A stretch of DNA of 64,000 nt from Helianthus annuus (lineage: Eukaryota > Streptophyta > Magnoliopsida > Asterales > Asteraceae). The notes beneath the pieces are model-generated. The model worked only from the letters and a program-made list of their open reading frames with translations, was not told where the DNA came from and did not search any database. Positions 34,596-46,840 of this stretch are shown in pieces (the first letter of the stretch is position 1; every line of letters starts with the position of its first letter). The stretch is from assembly GCF_002127325.2 (NCBI RefSeq), contig NC_035445.2, forward strand, positions 82,910,239 to 82,974,238. Direction: 5' to 3'. Both the position numbers and the translations under genes were made by a program.

Positions 34596-37500
34596 AAGAA
34601 AATTTCGTCCCGAAATTTAGCTCGTGGTTACTGAGGAAGCTAGTTATGTTGCGTTGGTTTCCTGGTTTTCCTGGGGTGTCACGACGGGAATTCCAACGAA
34701 CTCGAACGAGAGGTATTCTGGTGCGCTTGAGAATTTTAACATCTCGATCAGTAATCTCTACTGGTTCCTCGACGAATCGCAGCTGGTCGTCGATAGTGAG
34801 CTCCTTTAAGGGAACTATGAGGGTCTCATCTGACAGACACTTCTTCAGATTCGACACATGGAAGACATTGTGAACTCCGCTGAGTTCTGCCGGTAGATTC
34901 ATCCTGTAAGCGGCTTTGCCAATTTTCTCAATGATTTCGAATGGTCCGACATAACGCGGATTGAGCTTGCCTCGTTTGCCAAAACGAACTACACCTTTCC
35001 AAGGTGAGACTTTGAGTAGCACTCGATCCCCAACCTGGAACTCGAGTGGCTTTCTTCGCTTATCAGCATAACTTTTCTGACGGTCACGAGCTGCCGCCAT
35101 TCGTTGTCGTATCTGAGCAATCTTCTCGGTTGTATCTACTACAAAATCTGGGCCAGTGATTTGACTGTCGCCAACCTCTGCCCAACAAAGAGGTGATCGG
35201 CACTTCCGTCCGTACAATGCCTCAAACGGAGCAGCCTGGATGCTGGTGTGGTAGCTGTTGTTATACGAAAACTCCACTAGCGGGAGGTGCTTTTCCCAGC
35301 CATTACCAAAATCGATTACACATGCCCTAAGCATGTCTTCAAGGGTCTGGATGGTGCGTTCAGATTGCCCATCCATCTGTGGGTGATAAGCGGTGCTCAT
35401 ATCTAAACGTGAGCCAAAAGACTTGTGCATAGCTTGCCACAGTTCAGAAGTAAAACGCGCGTCACTATCAGAAATGATGGAGGTTGGCACTCCGTGCCTT
35501 GATACCACTTCTTTTAGGTAGATGTCTGCTAGAGTAGAAAACTTATCCGTTTCCTTGATTGCCAGAAAATGTGCAGACTTGGATCACCCAAATGGTATCG
35601 TTTCCGCGTTGAGATATGGGCAGGCCAGTAACGAAATCCATGGAAATTTGCTCCCATTTCCATTTTGGTATCTCTGGTTGTTGCAGTAGGCCTGATGGTT
35701 TCTGGTACTCAGTCTTGACTCTCGCACAAGTCACACATTTGCTGACGTAGGTTGCTATGCTGGCTTTCATACCAGGCCACCAGTATGCAGTCCTTAGGTC
35801 GTGGTACATCTTATCCGAACCAGGGTGTACTGAATAACGAGACTTATGTGCTTCCTCCATCACAAGCTCGCGTAGGTCTCCATAAAGTGGAACCCAGATG
35901 CGTCCGTTAACGTAGTAGGCGCCGTTTTCCTTTTGTTCTAGTCGGTGCCTCGATCCTTGTAGGGACTCAGCCCTGATGTTTTCTGCTTTCAATGCTTCAA
36001 CCTGAGCATTGCGAATCTGCGCGGGAAGGTTAGATTGGATGGTAAGCTGTAACGCACGTACACGCTTCGGTATAGTATCCTTTCGACTGAGGGCGTCGGC
36101 CACAACATTGGCTTTGCCCGGATGATACTTGATCGCGCATTCATAATCATTCAAGAGCTCGACCCATCGGCGTTGATGCATGTTTAACTCCTTTTGCTTG
36201 AAGATATGCTCGAGACTCCTGTGATCGGTGTAAATGTTGTACTTGGTACCGTACAGGTAATGTCTCCATATCTTAAGCGCGAAAATAACTGCTCCCAATT
36301 CCAAGTCGTGCATAGTGTAGTTCCTTTCGTGAACTTTAAGTTGGCGTGATGCGTAAGCAATGACCTTGTCACGTTGCATCAACACGCAACCAAGTCCTTG
36401 GATGGAAGCGTCGCAATAAACCACAAAATCTTCTGTGCCTTTAGGCAATGAGAGGATAGGCGCGCTACAAAGTCTATCTTTTAAGTGCTGAAATGCGGAC
36501 TCCTGTGCATCACCCCAATGATAGGTGACACCTTTCTGAGTCAGCGAGGCGAGAGGTTGCGCAATCATGGAGAAATCCTTGATGAAGCTTCTGTAATATC
36601 TTGCCAATCCCAAGATTTGGCGGATTTCTGTTGGTGTGCGGGGTGCAGGCCAGTTCTTGATCGAATCAACCTTGGATGGATCTACCTGAATCCCATCCTT
36701 GTTTACCACATGGCCTAGAAAATGGACTTCGTGAAGCCAGAAGTCACATTTCGAAAACTTGGCATACAACTGCTCTTTTCGAAGAAGTTCTAGAATAAGC
36801 CTGAGGTGTTGCTCGTGTTCTTCCTGACTCTTAGAATAGATCAGGATGTCGTCGATGAAGACTATGACAAACCTATCTAGGTAAGGTTTGCACACTCGGT
36901 TCATGAGATCCATGAAGACCGCGGGTGCATTCGTTAATCCGAAAGGCATAACCAGAAACTCGTAATGGCCGTAACGAGTTCAGAATGCTGTTTTGGAGAC
37001 CTCCTCTCGGACTCTCAGCTGATGGTATCCCGATCTTAAATCAATCTTAGAGTAATAACTCGACCCTTGCAATTGGTCGAACAAATCGTCAATGCGTGGA
37101 AGAGGATAACGATTCTTCACGGTCACCTTGTTGAGTTCGCGGTAGTCAATACACATTCTGAAGGTACCGTCTTTCTTTTTTACGAATAACACTGGAGCTC
37201 CCCAAGGCGATGAGCTAGGACGTATGAAACCCTTTTCCAAGAGTTCTTGTAGTTGTGTAGACAGTTCTTCGAGTTCTGATGGAGCTAGACGATATGGTGC
37301 TCGAGCTACTGGTGCTGCTCCAGGAGCTAGCTCGATTTAAAACTCAACTTGGCGATGAGGCGGAAGACCGGGTAATTCCTCAGGAAATACCTCAGGAAAG
37401 TCGCGCACAATAGGAATGTCTTCGATCTTCCTTTCTTCCGCTGATGAATCAGAAACAAGGGCTAGAATAGCAGCGTGGCCCTTTCGCAAACACTTCTGGG

Positions 37501-37945
37501 CCTTAAGGAAAGAGATGATGCCGGCAACAACACCACTCTTGTCGCCACGAATTACGAGGGGTTCTCTACCAGAACGAGGAATACGGACGATTTTCTCCTT
37601 GCAAATAATCTCCGCTTTGTGTTGAGATAACCATTCCATCCTAATAACAACGTCAAAACTACCCAGAACGATAGGAATAAGATCGATAGTAAAAGTTTGA
37701 TCGGCTAGGACAAGCTTGCAACCCTTAACTACATGTGTAGCCTCTAAACTTCTACCATTCGCTAACTCTACAATGTGCTTGGTGTTCAAAAGTGTTGGAG
37801 TACGCTTAAGCATCTGACTAACTTTTAAGGACACGTAGCTAGTATCGGCACCCGAATCAAATAAAACAGTAACAAAGAAATCATCCATAAGAAACTTACC
37901 CATCACAACGTTGGGATCGTTCCTTGCGTCACCCTGACCAATCAC
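34594..37945 (-). pseudogene. pol of the chromovirus-like element: protease, RT, RNase H, integrase
   Basis: Order on the minus strand: protease with DSGADTSYVS (near 37850), RT with the FIDDILIYS catalytic motif (near 36850), RNase H with [11 protein letters not shown] (near 36410), integrase zinc finger ([12 protein letters not shown] then CVTCARVK, near 35800) and catalytic core with SDSDARF and the later glutamate in [11 protein letters not shown] (near 35350). Breaks: an in-frame TAA at 37337-37339, a TGA at 36980-36982 and a frameshift around 35510-35545 in the integrase core. The C-terminal chromodomain-like segment stops resembling the family after VRVRWNSRR (about 34660), where a deletion joins it to unrelated sequence. 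This copy cannot make an intact polyprotein. Confidence 0.88.
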
Positions 37946-38031
37946 GAACGCACGACCCCTTGCCCCATTACCATTGTTGTTTCCCCCATTGCCGTTTCCA
38001 TTCCCCTGATTGTTGTTGTTCTGGTTCTGAT

Positions 38032-39046
38032 TTAGCTAGGGGCAGTCCTTCTTGAAATTGCCCTCAGCACCACATTGAAAGCACCCTTTGTTGTTACCTT
38101 GTTGTTGCTGCTGCTGGCGTTGATTTGGTGGGGCTTGCTGATGCTGCCGGTTCTGATTCGCTGGACGCTGACTCCTGCAATCCTTTGCAATGTGACCAGG
38201 CTTGTTGCATCGATGACAGTTGCCTTTACTACATGGCCCGCTGTGGTGCAAGTTACAACGATTACTTTTGGGGTGATTTCCCTTGTACCCACCCTGACCT
38301 TGATTTCCAAAAGACTACTGACTGGGGCTCCTGTACTCATCTGTCTTTCGCTGCTGGAACTGAGCTGAAGTAGAACCTTTGCCCAAATTTCCATCCCACT
38401 TGCGCTTATTATCATTGGAAGCATCAGAAGTAGTAGCGCTAATACGTTTGGGCAGGCTGTTCTGCTCAACTGCCTGATCGGTGAGACGATGAGCCAACTT
38501 GATGATTTGTTGAATGATGCCAAGATTAGCTGAGGTTACGTGACTCTAAATCTCTGGTACAAGACCCTTGAGGTACAGCTCAATATGTTTAATGGGAGGG
38601 TCCACCATTGTAGGACACAAGATGGCTAGCTCGTTTGACCTCTTCGTGTATGCCTCGATCTCAGACCCCGTGATCTTCAAATTGAAAAATTCCACCTCCA
38701 GCTTGTGGATGTCGTCACGACTGCAGTACTCTTCTTTAATCAGTTCTTTGAAATTGTTCCATGGGGTGGCATTAGCAACCGCCAGCCCTAGCAGTTGAAC
38801 CTGTGCTTTCCACCAGGTTAACGCAGCACCTTCCAGCGTTCCCGTAGCAAATTTCACCCTACGATCTTCAAGGCATTCACACATCTCAAAAATAGACTCA
38901 AGCTTCTCGAACCAGTGAAGAAGACCTACAGCTCCCTCTGTGCCGCTGAAAGTACTAGGTCGGCAATCCATGAAGGTTTTGAACGTGCACACAGGAGGCT
39001 GTGCAGGTTGACCTGTGGTGCGTGAATAAAAGATAAGGTTAAGCAC
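38032..39046 (-). pseudogene. gag of the chromovirus-like element
   Basis: The N-terminal part (39046-38546) has the Ty3 gag core (FSGTEGAVGLLHWFEKLESI, ALTWWKAQVQ, WNNFKELIKEEYC) and ends at an in-frame TAG at 38546. The C-terminal part near 38251-38036 has a zinc knuckle CHRCNKPGHIAKDC and a degenerate second one, CFQCGAEGNFKKDC, in which the histidine is replaced by asparagine. Between them the frame shifts. It is separated from protease by about 90 nt of low-complexity N-rich code (37950-38031). Confidence 0.82.
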
Positions 39047-39221
39047 GAGGGTTGGTTTGCGAAGGTAGGATCTAAACGCCTTAGGATAGGTCGAGATAGC
39101 AGGTTATACCTCCTGCTGGAGCTGCTGCGAGTGCCTCAGCCACTCGTTCATTGATCAAAGCCGTCAACTGGGCTTGAGTTAGGTTGATATGTCCTCCGCG
39201 TCCGTTCATGATCTTCACAAT

Positions 39222-41031
39222 TGATGTATTGCAAAATACATCTTTATTCGCGTCTAGTTTTAGTCGTTAGATAGTTGTTTTTGTCCGCTTTTAGCATAGA
39301 ATGTACATACTCTTGATATTTTTGTGTTTTCCAGGTCTTAATTTTTGTGTTTTCCAGGTCTTTACAGCCAAAAGGAGCAAAAACGAGTTAAAATCTGGAA
39401 AGGCGAAAGGCTGGAACGGAAATCGAGGACTCGGGAGCAGAAACGAAGCGAAGATTCAGTTCTGGAACTTCCAGGCGGGCCGCGTGAACTTACATGAACA
39501 CTCACGCACCCCGCCTCAACTTACAAACAGAATCCAGCATTATTGAAGTCCGGGCGGGCCGCATGAACTTATGAAACACCTTAACATGGGCCACCTGAAC
39601 TTAAGACTTGTTTCCGGATGATAACATTGAAGCGGGCCGCGTTAACTCCCACCTATGCATTACGCGGGCCGCGAGAGCTGCTTAAACGTACAACCCAATC
39701 AACAGCAAACGACTAGTAGGGTTTTGAAGGTTATAAAAACATCATCATCATCAACAGCCGAGGACATTACGAACTTTGGACTTGAGAGGCGATCTTGGAG
39801 ACTGATTTCGGAGGTTTTGAAGGTTCGGGTCGTGAAGAATCATCGTGGGAAGCTCAGGAGCATTCGGATTGGAAGATATTCGGGTTATCTCTACTTGTTT
39901 ATCATTCGGTTTGCTAGTTCTCGATTTTTAATGATGAATTCAGATTTAAATAAGTTTATTATCGTATTCTTGAACATGTTTAGCGGCTAGATTTCTTGTT
40001 ACTACCTAGACATGGTTGAATGATTGCATATGTTTTGATTATTCTTGGATTTTTGAATGCTATGGACAGTTTATAAATTCTAAACGGTTTGTTCTATCAG
40101 TTAGATGTGTTTACGTGCTTGATGTTGTTTAATTATTGATTATTGCTTCGCATGAATCTTGGTGACGGTCTTTATCACATAATAGAATCGTGCTAGGTTT
40201 TAGATTTTGGTGACTGTCTATATCACGTAATAAATCTTGAATCTTTAGGGTTAAATCGGCCGATAAACCTTAGAAGTAATAATTGATATTTTTATAAAAT
40301 CAAGTGCTCTACTAATCGTCAATAGCTGTAAGGTGCGAGATTATTGCTAGGTCTAAGTGATTAAACCGCAAGGTGGGTCCTTCTTAGGAAGTTAACCTTT
40401 TGGCTGCTGTCTAGCAAGTCTAGCTGAGAAAACAAGCCTATCCTAGGTTTAGGTCTCGTAAGGGAGTGAGCCTTGTAGGATACTTTTATAAACCCATTAG
40501 ATGTCTTGTAAAGGAGTCTAATAACCGGTAAGTTAACAATTTAGGAGATCTTAGCGTGCTCTTGAGAAGGGTTAGGGGTCCTTAGATTTCCCGAGAGGTG
40601 AGAATTTTAAGATCCCGGTTCCATAGCAGACAACTTCCAATTATAGTCATAACTAAAAGCAATCAGGATTCCTGTCTAGGTAGTTCCTTCATCATCCTTG
40701 AGTTCAGCCTTTGTGTGAGTTCGTGTCTAGTTCATTTAGTTAATTTAGTTGACTTTTTAATTATAATTTTAGGATATTTAGAACCCCCCAATTAATAAAC
40801 AATTTAGTTATGTCGTGTCAGTCTTAGTCTAGATAGAGTCGTAGCGTAATCAGTAGAGTCTCGTGGGTTCGATACTCGGACTTGCTTTAGCTTTACTACA
40901 TTGATCGGTTCACTTGCCGGTTGTGTGGGTTAGGGTTTAGATCGAGTCTTAGTTTTATAAATTTAAAGCTTAGAGAGTCTAGAATTAGGGTAATTTTAGT
41001 TGTTTTTAATTAACCCATTTTCAGCACATCA
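39222..41031 (+). repeat. 5' LTR of the Athila-like element
   Basis: A 1810-bp repeat matching 54281-56070. Its first third has several GCGGGCCGC words spaced by CTGAACTTA-like sequence. The small ORF starting at 39655 recurs at 54691 and is only LTR sequence. Confidence 0.93.
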
Positions 41032-41038
41032 AGTTTTT

Positions 41039-41056
41039 TGGCGCCGTTGCCGGGGA
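41039..41056 (+). other. primer binding site, tRNA-Asp
   Basis: TGGCGCCGTTGCCGGGGA lies 7 nt inside the 5' LTR and is complementary to the 3' end of plant tRNA-Asp, the primer used by Athila elements. Confidence 0.88.
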
Positions 41057-41209
41057 CTCTTGGCGATTGCGTTGATTACTTTGTGGACTTACTTGACATA
41101 TTACGTGCTAGTTGTTTATTTTGTTTGAGTCGTAGGTATCTAAGTAATTTAGTGTCTTTTATAGTTACTTGAGTCTTTTGTTAGAGTCTTCTTACTTGGT
41201 TGTTTTCGG

Positions 41210-42835
41210 TTGTTGCAGTGGATGCCCCATACGCGCTCGCAGGGACCGCCGCCGCTTCCGTTTACACTCAAGTCATCCTTCTCGTCTTCCGCGTCTGAGG
41301 TAGGTGCTTCTAGCTCTACTTCGTCTTCACATTTCACACCCGCGTTCGATTTTACACCAAAGTCTTCACCCCACAATTCTCCGCCACTCACCCGTCCATC
41401 TAGTCCACCGCCCGTAGCTCAAATGGCCCGTAGGACAGTTTACGATCAGGCGACCACCGGTTTCGCCAGTGGGAATTCACCCATCACCCTTCCAAACATT
41501 CCGAACGATCGGTCCTGGCAGATTCCATCCTACATTATGACCGCCATCACAAATTCTTGCCAGTTCCATGGTCGTGACGACGAGGATGCCCCCGCTCATA
41601 TCAATCGCATCACTCGTCTTTGCAGCACCTTCTCCATTGAGGGTGTCAATATTGATGCTAGGTATCTTCAGGTTTTTCCGTTCTCACTCGCTGGACGCGC
41701 AGCCGTCTGGTTCGATTCCCAGCCCGCTGGCACCTTCACTACTTGGGCAGGCCTTCGCGATGCATTCTTAGCCAAGTATTTTCCGCCAGCCAAGGCGTCT
41801 CGCCTTCGTGACCAGATTCACTCATTTCGTATGGAGCCAGATGAGCCGTATCACTTAGCTTGGGAGTGTTTTCAGACCCTGATATCGCGTTGTTCTCAGC
41901 ATGGTCTATCCGATTGGGCGTTAGTCGAGAAATTCTACAATGGTCTTACTCCTGAGATTAGAGCTCGCTTCGATACTTCAGCAGGAGGTCAGCTTATGGG
42001 AAAGAAGACGGTGGCTGAGTGCAATGATTTGTTTGAGAGCTTTGCCCACTCTGATATGGACTACAGCACTACCAGCAGGACTTCCATTCCTGTGCGTACC
42101 ACCTCGGCCGGTCGAGGGGTAAACCAAGTTAGCTTGGATCCATCGGTAGCTGCTGTAGTCGAGAGTTTGAGGCAGGAGATAAGGCAGGAGTTGAGCGAGA
42201 TAAAGAAGAAAGTTGATAGGTGTGAGGTTTGTCGAGGAGGTCATGATACTATCGATTGTCCTACCCTTACTCTTGAGCAGGTGGAGTACATAGCCGGTCA
42301 GTCTAGGGGTCCTACGAATCCGTTCAATAATTCTAACTCCAGCTGGCGCGGTAGTGGTAATGCGAGTGGTTATCGTTCGTCTGGAAATCCTTCTGGATTT
42401 CCATCTGGTCGGTATCAGAGTAGAGGGCCTGGTATTTACACGAGTTCTGGTTCAGGGCAGTTTAGTGGGTCAGGTTCGAGTGGGCAGTTTGCTAGTGGAG
42501 GATCGACTCAGGAGAGTCAGGGTAGTGGAAAGGCTCCTGAGGGTAGTCTGAGCAGGTTGGAGGAGATGTTCGCTCAGATGATGACGCAGAATCAGGCGTT
42601 CGTTAAAAGTCAGGAGCAGACTAATAAAAATCACGAACTCCAGCTCAAGAGTCAGCAGGCCGCCCTTCTTGATCTTCAGAGAACAGTAGGTGGACTTACT
42701 AAGCAGTTGCAGGAGCACCCGCCGGGTCAGTTTTCGGGAAACACTTTCACGAATCCCGCGAATCAGTCAGCGAAGGCTATTACGACCCGTAGTGGGAAGA
42801 GTTTGGGAGAGGTTGAGAGAGAGAGAGAGAGTTGA
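41210..42835 (+). CDS. gag protein of the Athila-like element
   Basis: An open frame of 541 codons; the likely start is the ATG at 41222 (MPHTRSQGPP). The retrotransposon gag domain covers about residues 100-260 (FHGRDDEDAPAHINRI, AGRAAVWFDSQPAGTFTTW, LSDWALVEKFYNGL). It is followed by one zinc-knuckle-like CEVCRGGHDTIDC near residue 345 and a Gly/Ser-rich tail (SGSGQFSGSGSSGQF). Gag packages element RNA in cytoplasmic particles. The frame ends at a (GA)n run near 42820-42832, where the downstream pol frame begins in another phase, so a slip in this run may have split gag from pol. Confidence 0.88.
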   Translation: MLQWMPHTRSQGPPPLPFTLKSSFSSSASEVGASSSTSSSHFTPAFDFTPKSSPHNSPPLTRPSSPPPVAQMARRTVYDQATTGFASGNSPITLPNIPNDRSWQIPSYIMTAITNSCQFHGRDDEDAPAHINRITRLCSTFSIEGVNIDARYLQVFPFSLAGRAAVWFDSQPAGTFTTWAGLRDAFLAKYFPPAKASRLRDQIHSFRMEPDEPYHLAWECFQTLISRCSQHGLSDWALVEKFYNGLTPEIRARFDTSAGGQLMGKKTVAECNDLFESFAHSDMDYSTTSRTSIPVRTTSAGRGVNQVSLDPSVAAVVESLRQEIRQELSEIKKKVDRCEVCRGGHDTIDCPTLTLEQVEYIAGQSRGPTNPFNNSNSSWRGSGNASGYRSSGNPSGFPSGRYQSRGPGIYTSSGSGQFSGSGSSGQFASGGSTQESQGSGKAPEGSLSRLEEMFAQMMTQNQAFVKSQEQTNKNHELQLKSQQAALLDLQRTVGGLTKQLQEHPPGQFSGNTFTNPANQSAKAITTRSGKSLGEVERERES

Positions 42836-45800
42836 GGAAGAGAAAGAGGAAGAACTCGATGAGGAGATCGAGATGGAGGCTCCAGGCAAGGTGCACACGA
42901 GGCTAGCCCCAGCAAGTACCGCACACGTCGAGGAGTCACCAGTAGAGAAGAAAGTGGAGAAGCAGCCGACGAAGGTTCGGCCGACACCGGTGATTGATTA
43001 CTCTCGCCTTCTGTTCCCCGCCCGTGCCAGGCAGCAGAAATATGCTCAGGAATACGGGAAATTCCTTGATATGTTTACACAGTTGAAAATCAATCTTCCG
43101 TTCATCGAGGCGCTTCAGTCTATGCCCAAGTATGCGAAATTTCTCAAAGATCTGTTGAAGCGTAAGGAGAGAATCGGTGAGCTTTTGAATATTCCATTGA
43201 CAGGAGGTTGTTCCGCGGTAGTCTTGAATAAGCTACCAGAGAAATTGACCGACCCTGGTACTTTCACGATTCCATGTTTCTTCGGGGGAGCCGTTACCCC
43301 TGCTCACGCCTTAGCCGATTTAGGGGCCAGCATCAATCTGATGCCGTTTTCGTTGTATGAGCGACTTGGTCTAGGAGAGCTTACACCCACGCGCATGTCA
43401 TTGTACTTGGCTGACCGATCAGTCAAGTATCCTCGTGGGATAGTAGAGAATTTGTTGGTGAAGGTTGATAGGTTTGTGTTCCCAGTGGATTTCGTTGTGC
43501 TCGACATGGAGGCCGATGAGAGAGTTCCTATTATTCTGGGCCGTCCATTCGTTCGAACCGCAAAGGCGATCATCGACGTCTTTGACAGTAAGATTTCTCT
43601 TCGTACGGGTGATGAGATTGTCACATTTGAGATTGATAGAGCGATGCAGCATCCTGGCGGTCGTGATGGTGATAGTGGGTCGTGTCATTCCGTTTACTTT
43701 CTCAATTCATTCATATCTTGCGTCGACACGTGTCTTGAGTACATCAGTGGAGCTGATCTAGTAGGCGAGGGAGTTGTTGACGAGCATGACGAGGAGGAGG
43801 TTGAAGAAGTAGAGGAGGAGCAATTGGATGAGAGTGATGAGTTGCGTGTTACTGAGCCATTGGAGCTTGACGCGATTAGTGATGAGAGTACTCCTGTAGA
43901 GATTCCACCGCCTTTAGAACTTAAGGTTCTTCCATCACACCTTGAGTACGCATTTCTAGGAGAGAAGCCGGACATGCCTGTCATTATATCTTCGAAATTG
44001 ACAGAGGAGGAAAAAGGGAGGCTGATTGAGGTGGTGAGAGAGCACAGTGATGCGATTGCCTGGAGGCTATCTGATATCAAGGGCATCAGCCCTACTTTTT
44101 GCACGCATCGCATTTTGATGGAGGATGTTTACAAGCCTGTAGTGCAGCCGCAGCGTCGCTTGAATCCGAACATGCAGGAGGTAGTGAAGAAGGAGGTGAT
44201 GAAGTTGTTAGAGTCTGGTTTGATCTATCCTATTTCTGATTCAGCTTGGGTGAGCCCTACGCAGGTCGTCCCGAAGAAAGGGGGATGACAGTTGTCCTGA
44301 ATGCGAAGAATGAGCTTATTCCGTCTCGTACTGTTACGGGTTGGCGTGTGTGCATTGACTATCGAAAGTTAAATGACGCCACTCGTAAGGATCATTTTCC
44401 GCTCCCATTCATTGATCAGATGCTTGAGCGTCTCGCGGGTCAGTAGTTCTATTGCTTTCTCGATGGGTTTTCGGGTTATTTCCAGATTCCTATTGCACCA
44501 GAGGATCAGGAGAAAACCACTTTTACATGTCCATATGGCACGTACGCGTACCGACGCATGCCGTTTGGTCTATGTAACGCTCCTGCTACATTCCAGCGTT
44601 GTATGATCGCGATCTTTCAGGACATGGTCGAGAGCTCGATGGAGGTATTTATGGATGATTTTTCAGTGTACGGTAGTTCTTTCGATCAGTGCTTGATAAA
44701 TTTGGAGAAGATGTTGAAGAGATGTGTAGAGACGAAGCTGATGTTGAATTGGGAGAAGTATCACTTCATGGTGACTGAGGGGATTGTTCTAGGGCACAAG
44801 ATTTCGAGAGCTGGTATTGAGGTTGATAGGGCGAAGATAGATACGATCAGCCAGCTTCCTCCGCCGACTAGTGTCAAGTCGGTTCGTAGTTTTCTCGGTC
44901 ATGCGGGATTTTATAGGTGCTTTATTAGGGATTTTTCCAAAATCACACGCCCCATGACGCGATTGTTGGAGAAGGACGTTCCTTTCGTCTTTAACGAGGA
45001 GTGCCTTCGAGCGTTTGAGTTTCTAAAGGAGAAGTTAGTGAGTGCACCGATCCTCGTGTCACCTGATTGGAGCTTACCATTCGAGCTGATGTGCGACGCG
45101 AGTGACTACGCAGTTGGTGCAGTGTTAGGGCAGAGACGGGAGAAGCATTTTCACCCGATTTACTACGCGAGTAAAACTTTGAATGATGCCCAGGAGAATT
45201 ACACTTCCACAGAGAAGTAGTTGTTAGCAGTGGTGTTCGCGTTCGACAAGTTCCGGTCATATCTCGTTCTTTCGAAAACCGTTGTGTTTACTGACCATTC
45301 CGCTCTGTGTTACCTGTTTCAGAAAAAGGATGCGAAGCCGCGCCTTATACGATGGATTCTGCTTCTTTCCGAGTTCGACATTGAAAGTAAGGATAAGAAA
45401 GGGGCAGAGAATGTGGCGGCAGACCACTTGTTCCGCTTAGAGGATCCGAAGAGAGAGGAGATTCGTGAGGAGGCGATAGGGGACAGATTCCCTCACGAGT
45501 CTATTGATGTTGTCACGGCAGGAGCCGTGGATCTACCGTGGTATAGCGATATAGCCAATTATTTGGCTGACGGGTTTGTGATGGAGAATATGAGTGCGCA
45601 GCAAAAGCGGAAGCTGGTGAGGGACGCTAGGAAGTACATATGGGATGACCCTTACCTTTTTAGGATTGGAGGCGACCGTATACTTAGGAGGTGTGTTAGG
45701 AGGGAAGAAGGTGTGGAGATCCTGAGGCACGTGCATGAGGGTTTGACAGGAGGTCATCATGGAGCACACACTACCGCGCCAAAAGTCTTCGACTGCGGTT

Positions 45801-46840
45801 TCTTTTGTCCTACGGTGTTCGAGGATGCTCAGGATTTTGTTAGGGCTTGTGATGCATGCCAGCGTACCGGAAATATCTCATTCAGGAATGAGATGCCCCA
45901 GAATCCTATTCAAGTGTTGGAAATCTTTGACGTTTGGGGCATTGATTTCATGGGACCTTTCCCTCCTTCGAGTGGGAATAGGTACATCCTCGTTGTGATA
46001 GACTATGTTTCGAAGTGGGTGGAAGCTCAAGCTTTGCCTACGAACGACGCACGAGTGGTGGTGAGGTTCTTGAAGAAGTTGTTTACGCGATTTGGTACAC
46101 CTAGGGCAATTATTAGTGATCGCGGTACGCATTTTTGCAATGCGGTGATGGAGAAGGCGTTGGAGAGATATGGAGTTACACATCGCTTGTCAACCGCGTA
46201 TCATCCGCAAACGAGCTGTCAAGTGGAGAACGCGAATCGAGGAGTGAAGAGGATTTTGGAGAAAACGGTAGGTAAGAGTCGGAAGGATTGGTCCGACAAG
46301 TTGGATGATGCGTTATGGGCATTCCGCACCGCCTATAAGACGCCATTAGGTACGACGCCGTTTATGGTTGTGTATGGGAAGGCGTGCCATTTACCGGTCG
46401 AGTTAGAGCATCGAGCTCTTTGGGCACTCAAAACGGTGAATTTAGATTTGACCGAGGCCGCTAGGAGAATATACTTCCAAATTCATGAATTGGAAGCCCT
46501 TAGGGATGCGGCGTATGAGTATTCGTGGAGTATTAAAGAGAAAACGAAGGCGTTGCATGATCAGAAGCTTAGGGGGTTGAAGGAATTCAAGGTTGGTGAT
46601 AAGGTGCTTCTTTACAATTCGGGATTTAAGTTGTTTCCCGGGAAATTGAAGTTGAAGTGGACGGGACCGTATGTAGTGAGGGAAGTGTTTCCGCATGGTG
46701 CGATCGAGCTATACAATAAGGAGAGTGACGAGTCGTGGAAAGTGAATGGCCACCGCTTGAAGCATTATTTAGGAGGGCTTATTGACGACATCGAGAAGGA
46801 GGAAACTCCTCTCGAAGATCTTCCGGATACCACCGCGTAG
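42836..46840 (+). pseudogene. pol of the Athila-like element: protease, RT, RNase H, integrase, broken
   Basis: Protease has ADLGASINLMP near 43320. RT begins near 44090 and carries FMDDFSVYG near 44650; RNase H has LMCDASDYAVGAVL near 45090; integrase has the HHCC finger (GGHHGAHTTAPK, CDACQRTGN, near 45750-45870) and core acidic residues in GIDFMGPFPP, SDRGTHF and the later glutamate in QVENANR (45940-46240). The frame is broken by a one-base slip in the G run near 44280 (PKKGG), a TAG at 44444-44446 within RT and a TAG at 45218-45220 at the RNase H to connection region. The final stop at 46840 looks natural. Not translatable as one polyprotein. Confidence 0.9.

Noticed and set aside
39655..39990. 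111-aa ORF, repeated as 110 aa at 54691-55023
   Set aside because: Both lie inside the two LTRs of the Athila-like element; identity reflects LTR duplication, and the GC-rich words and early LTR position argue for regulatory sequence.
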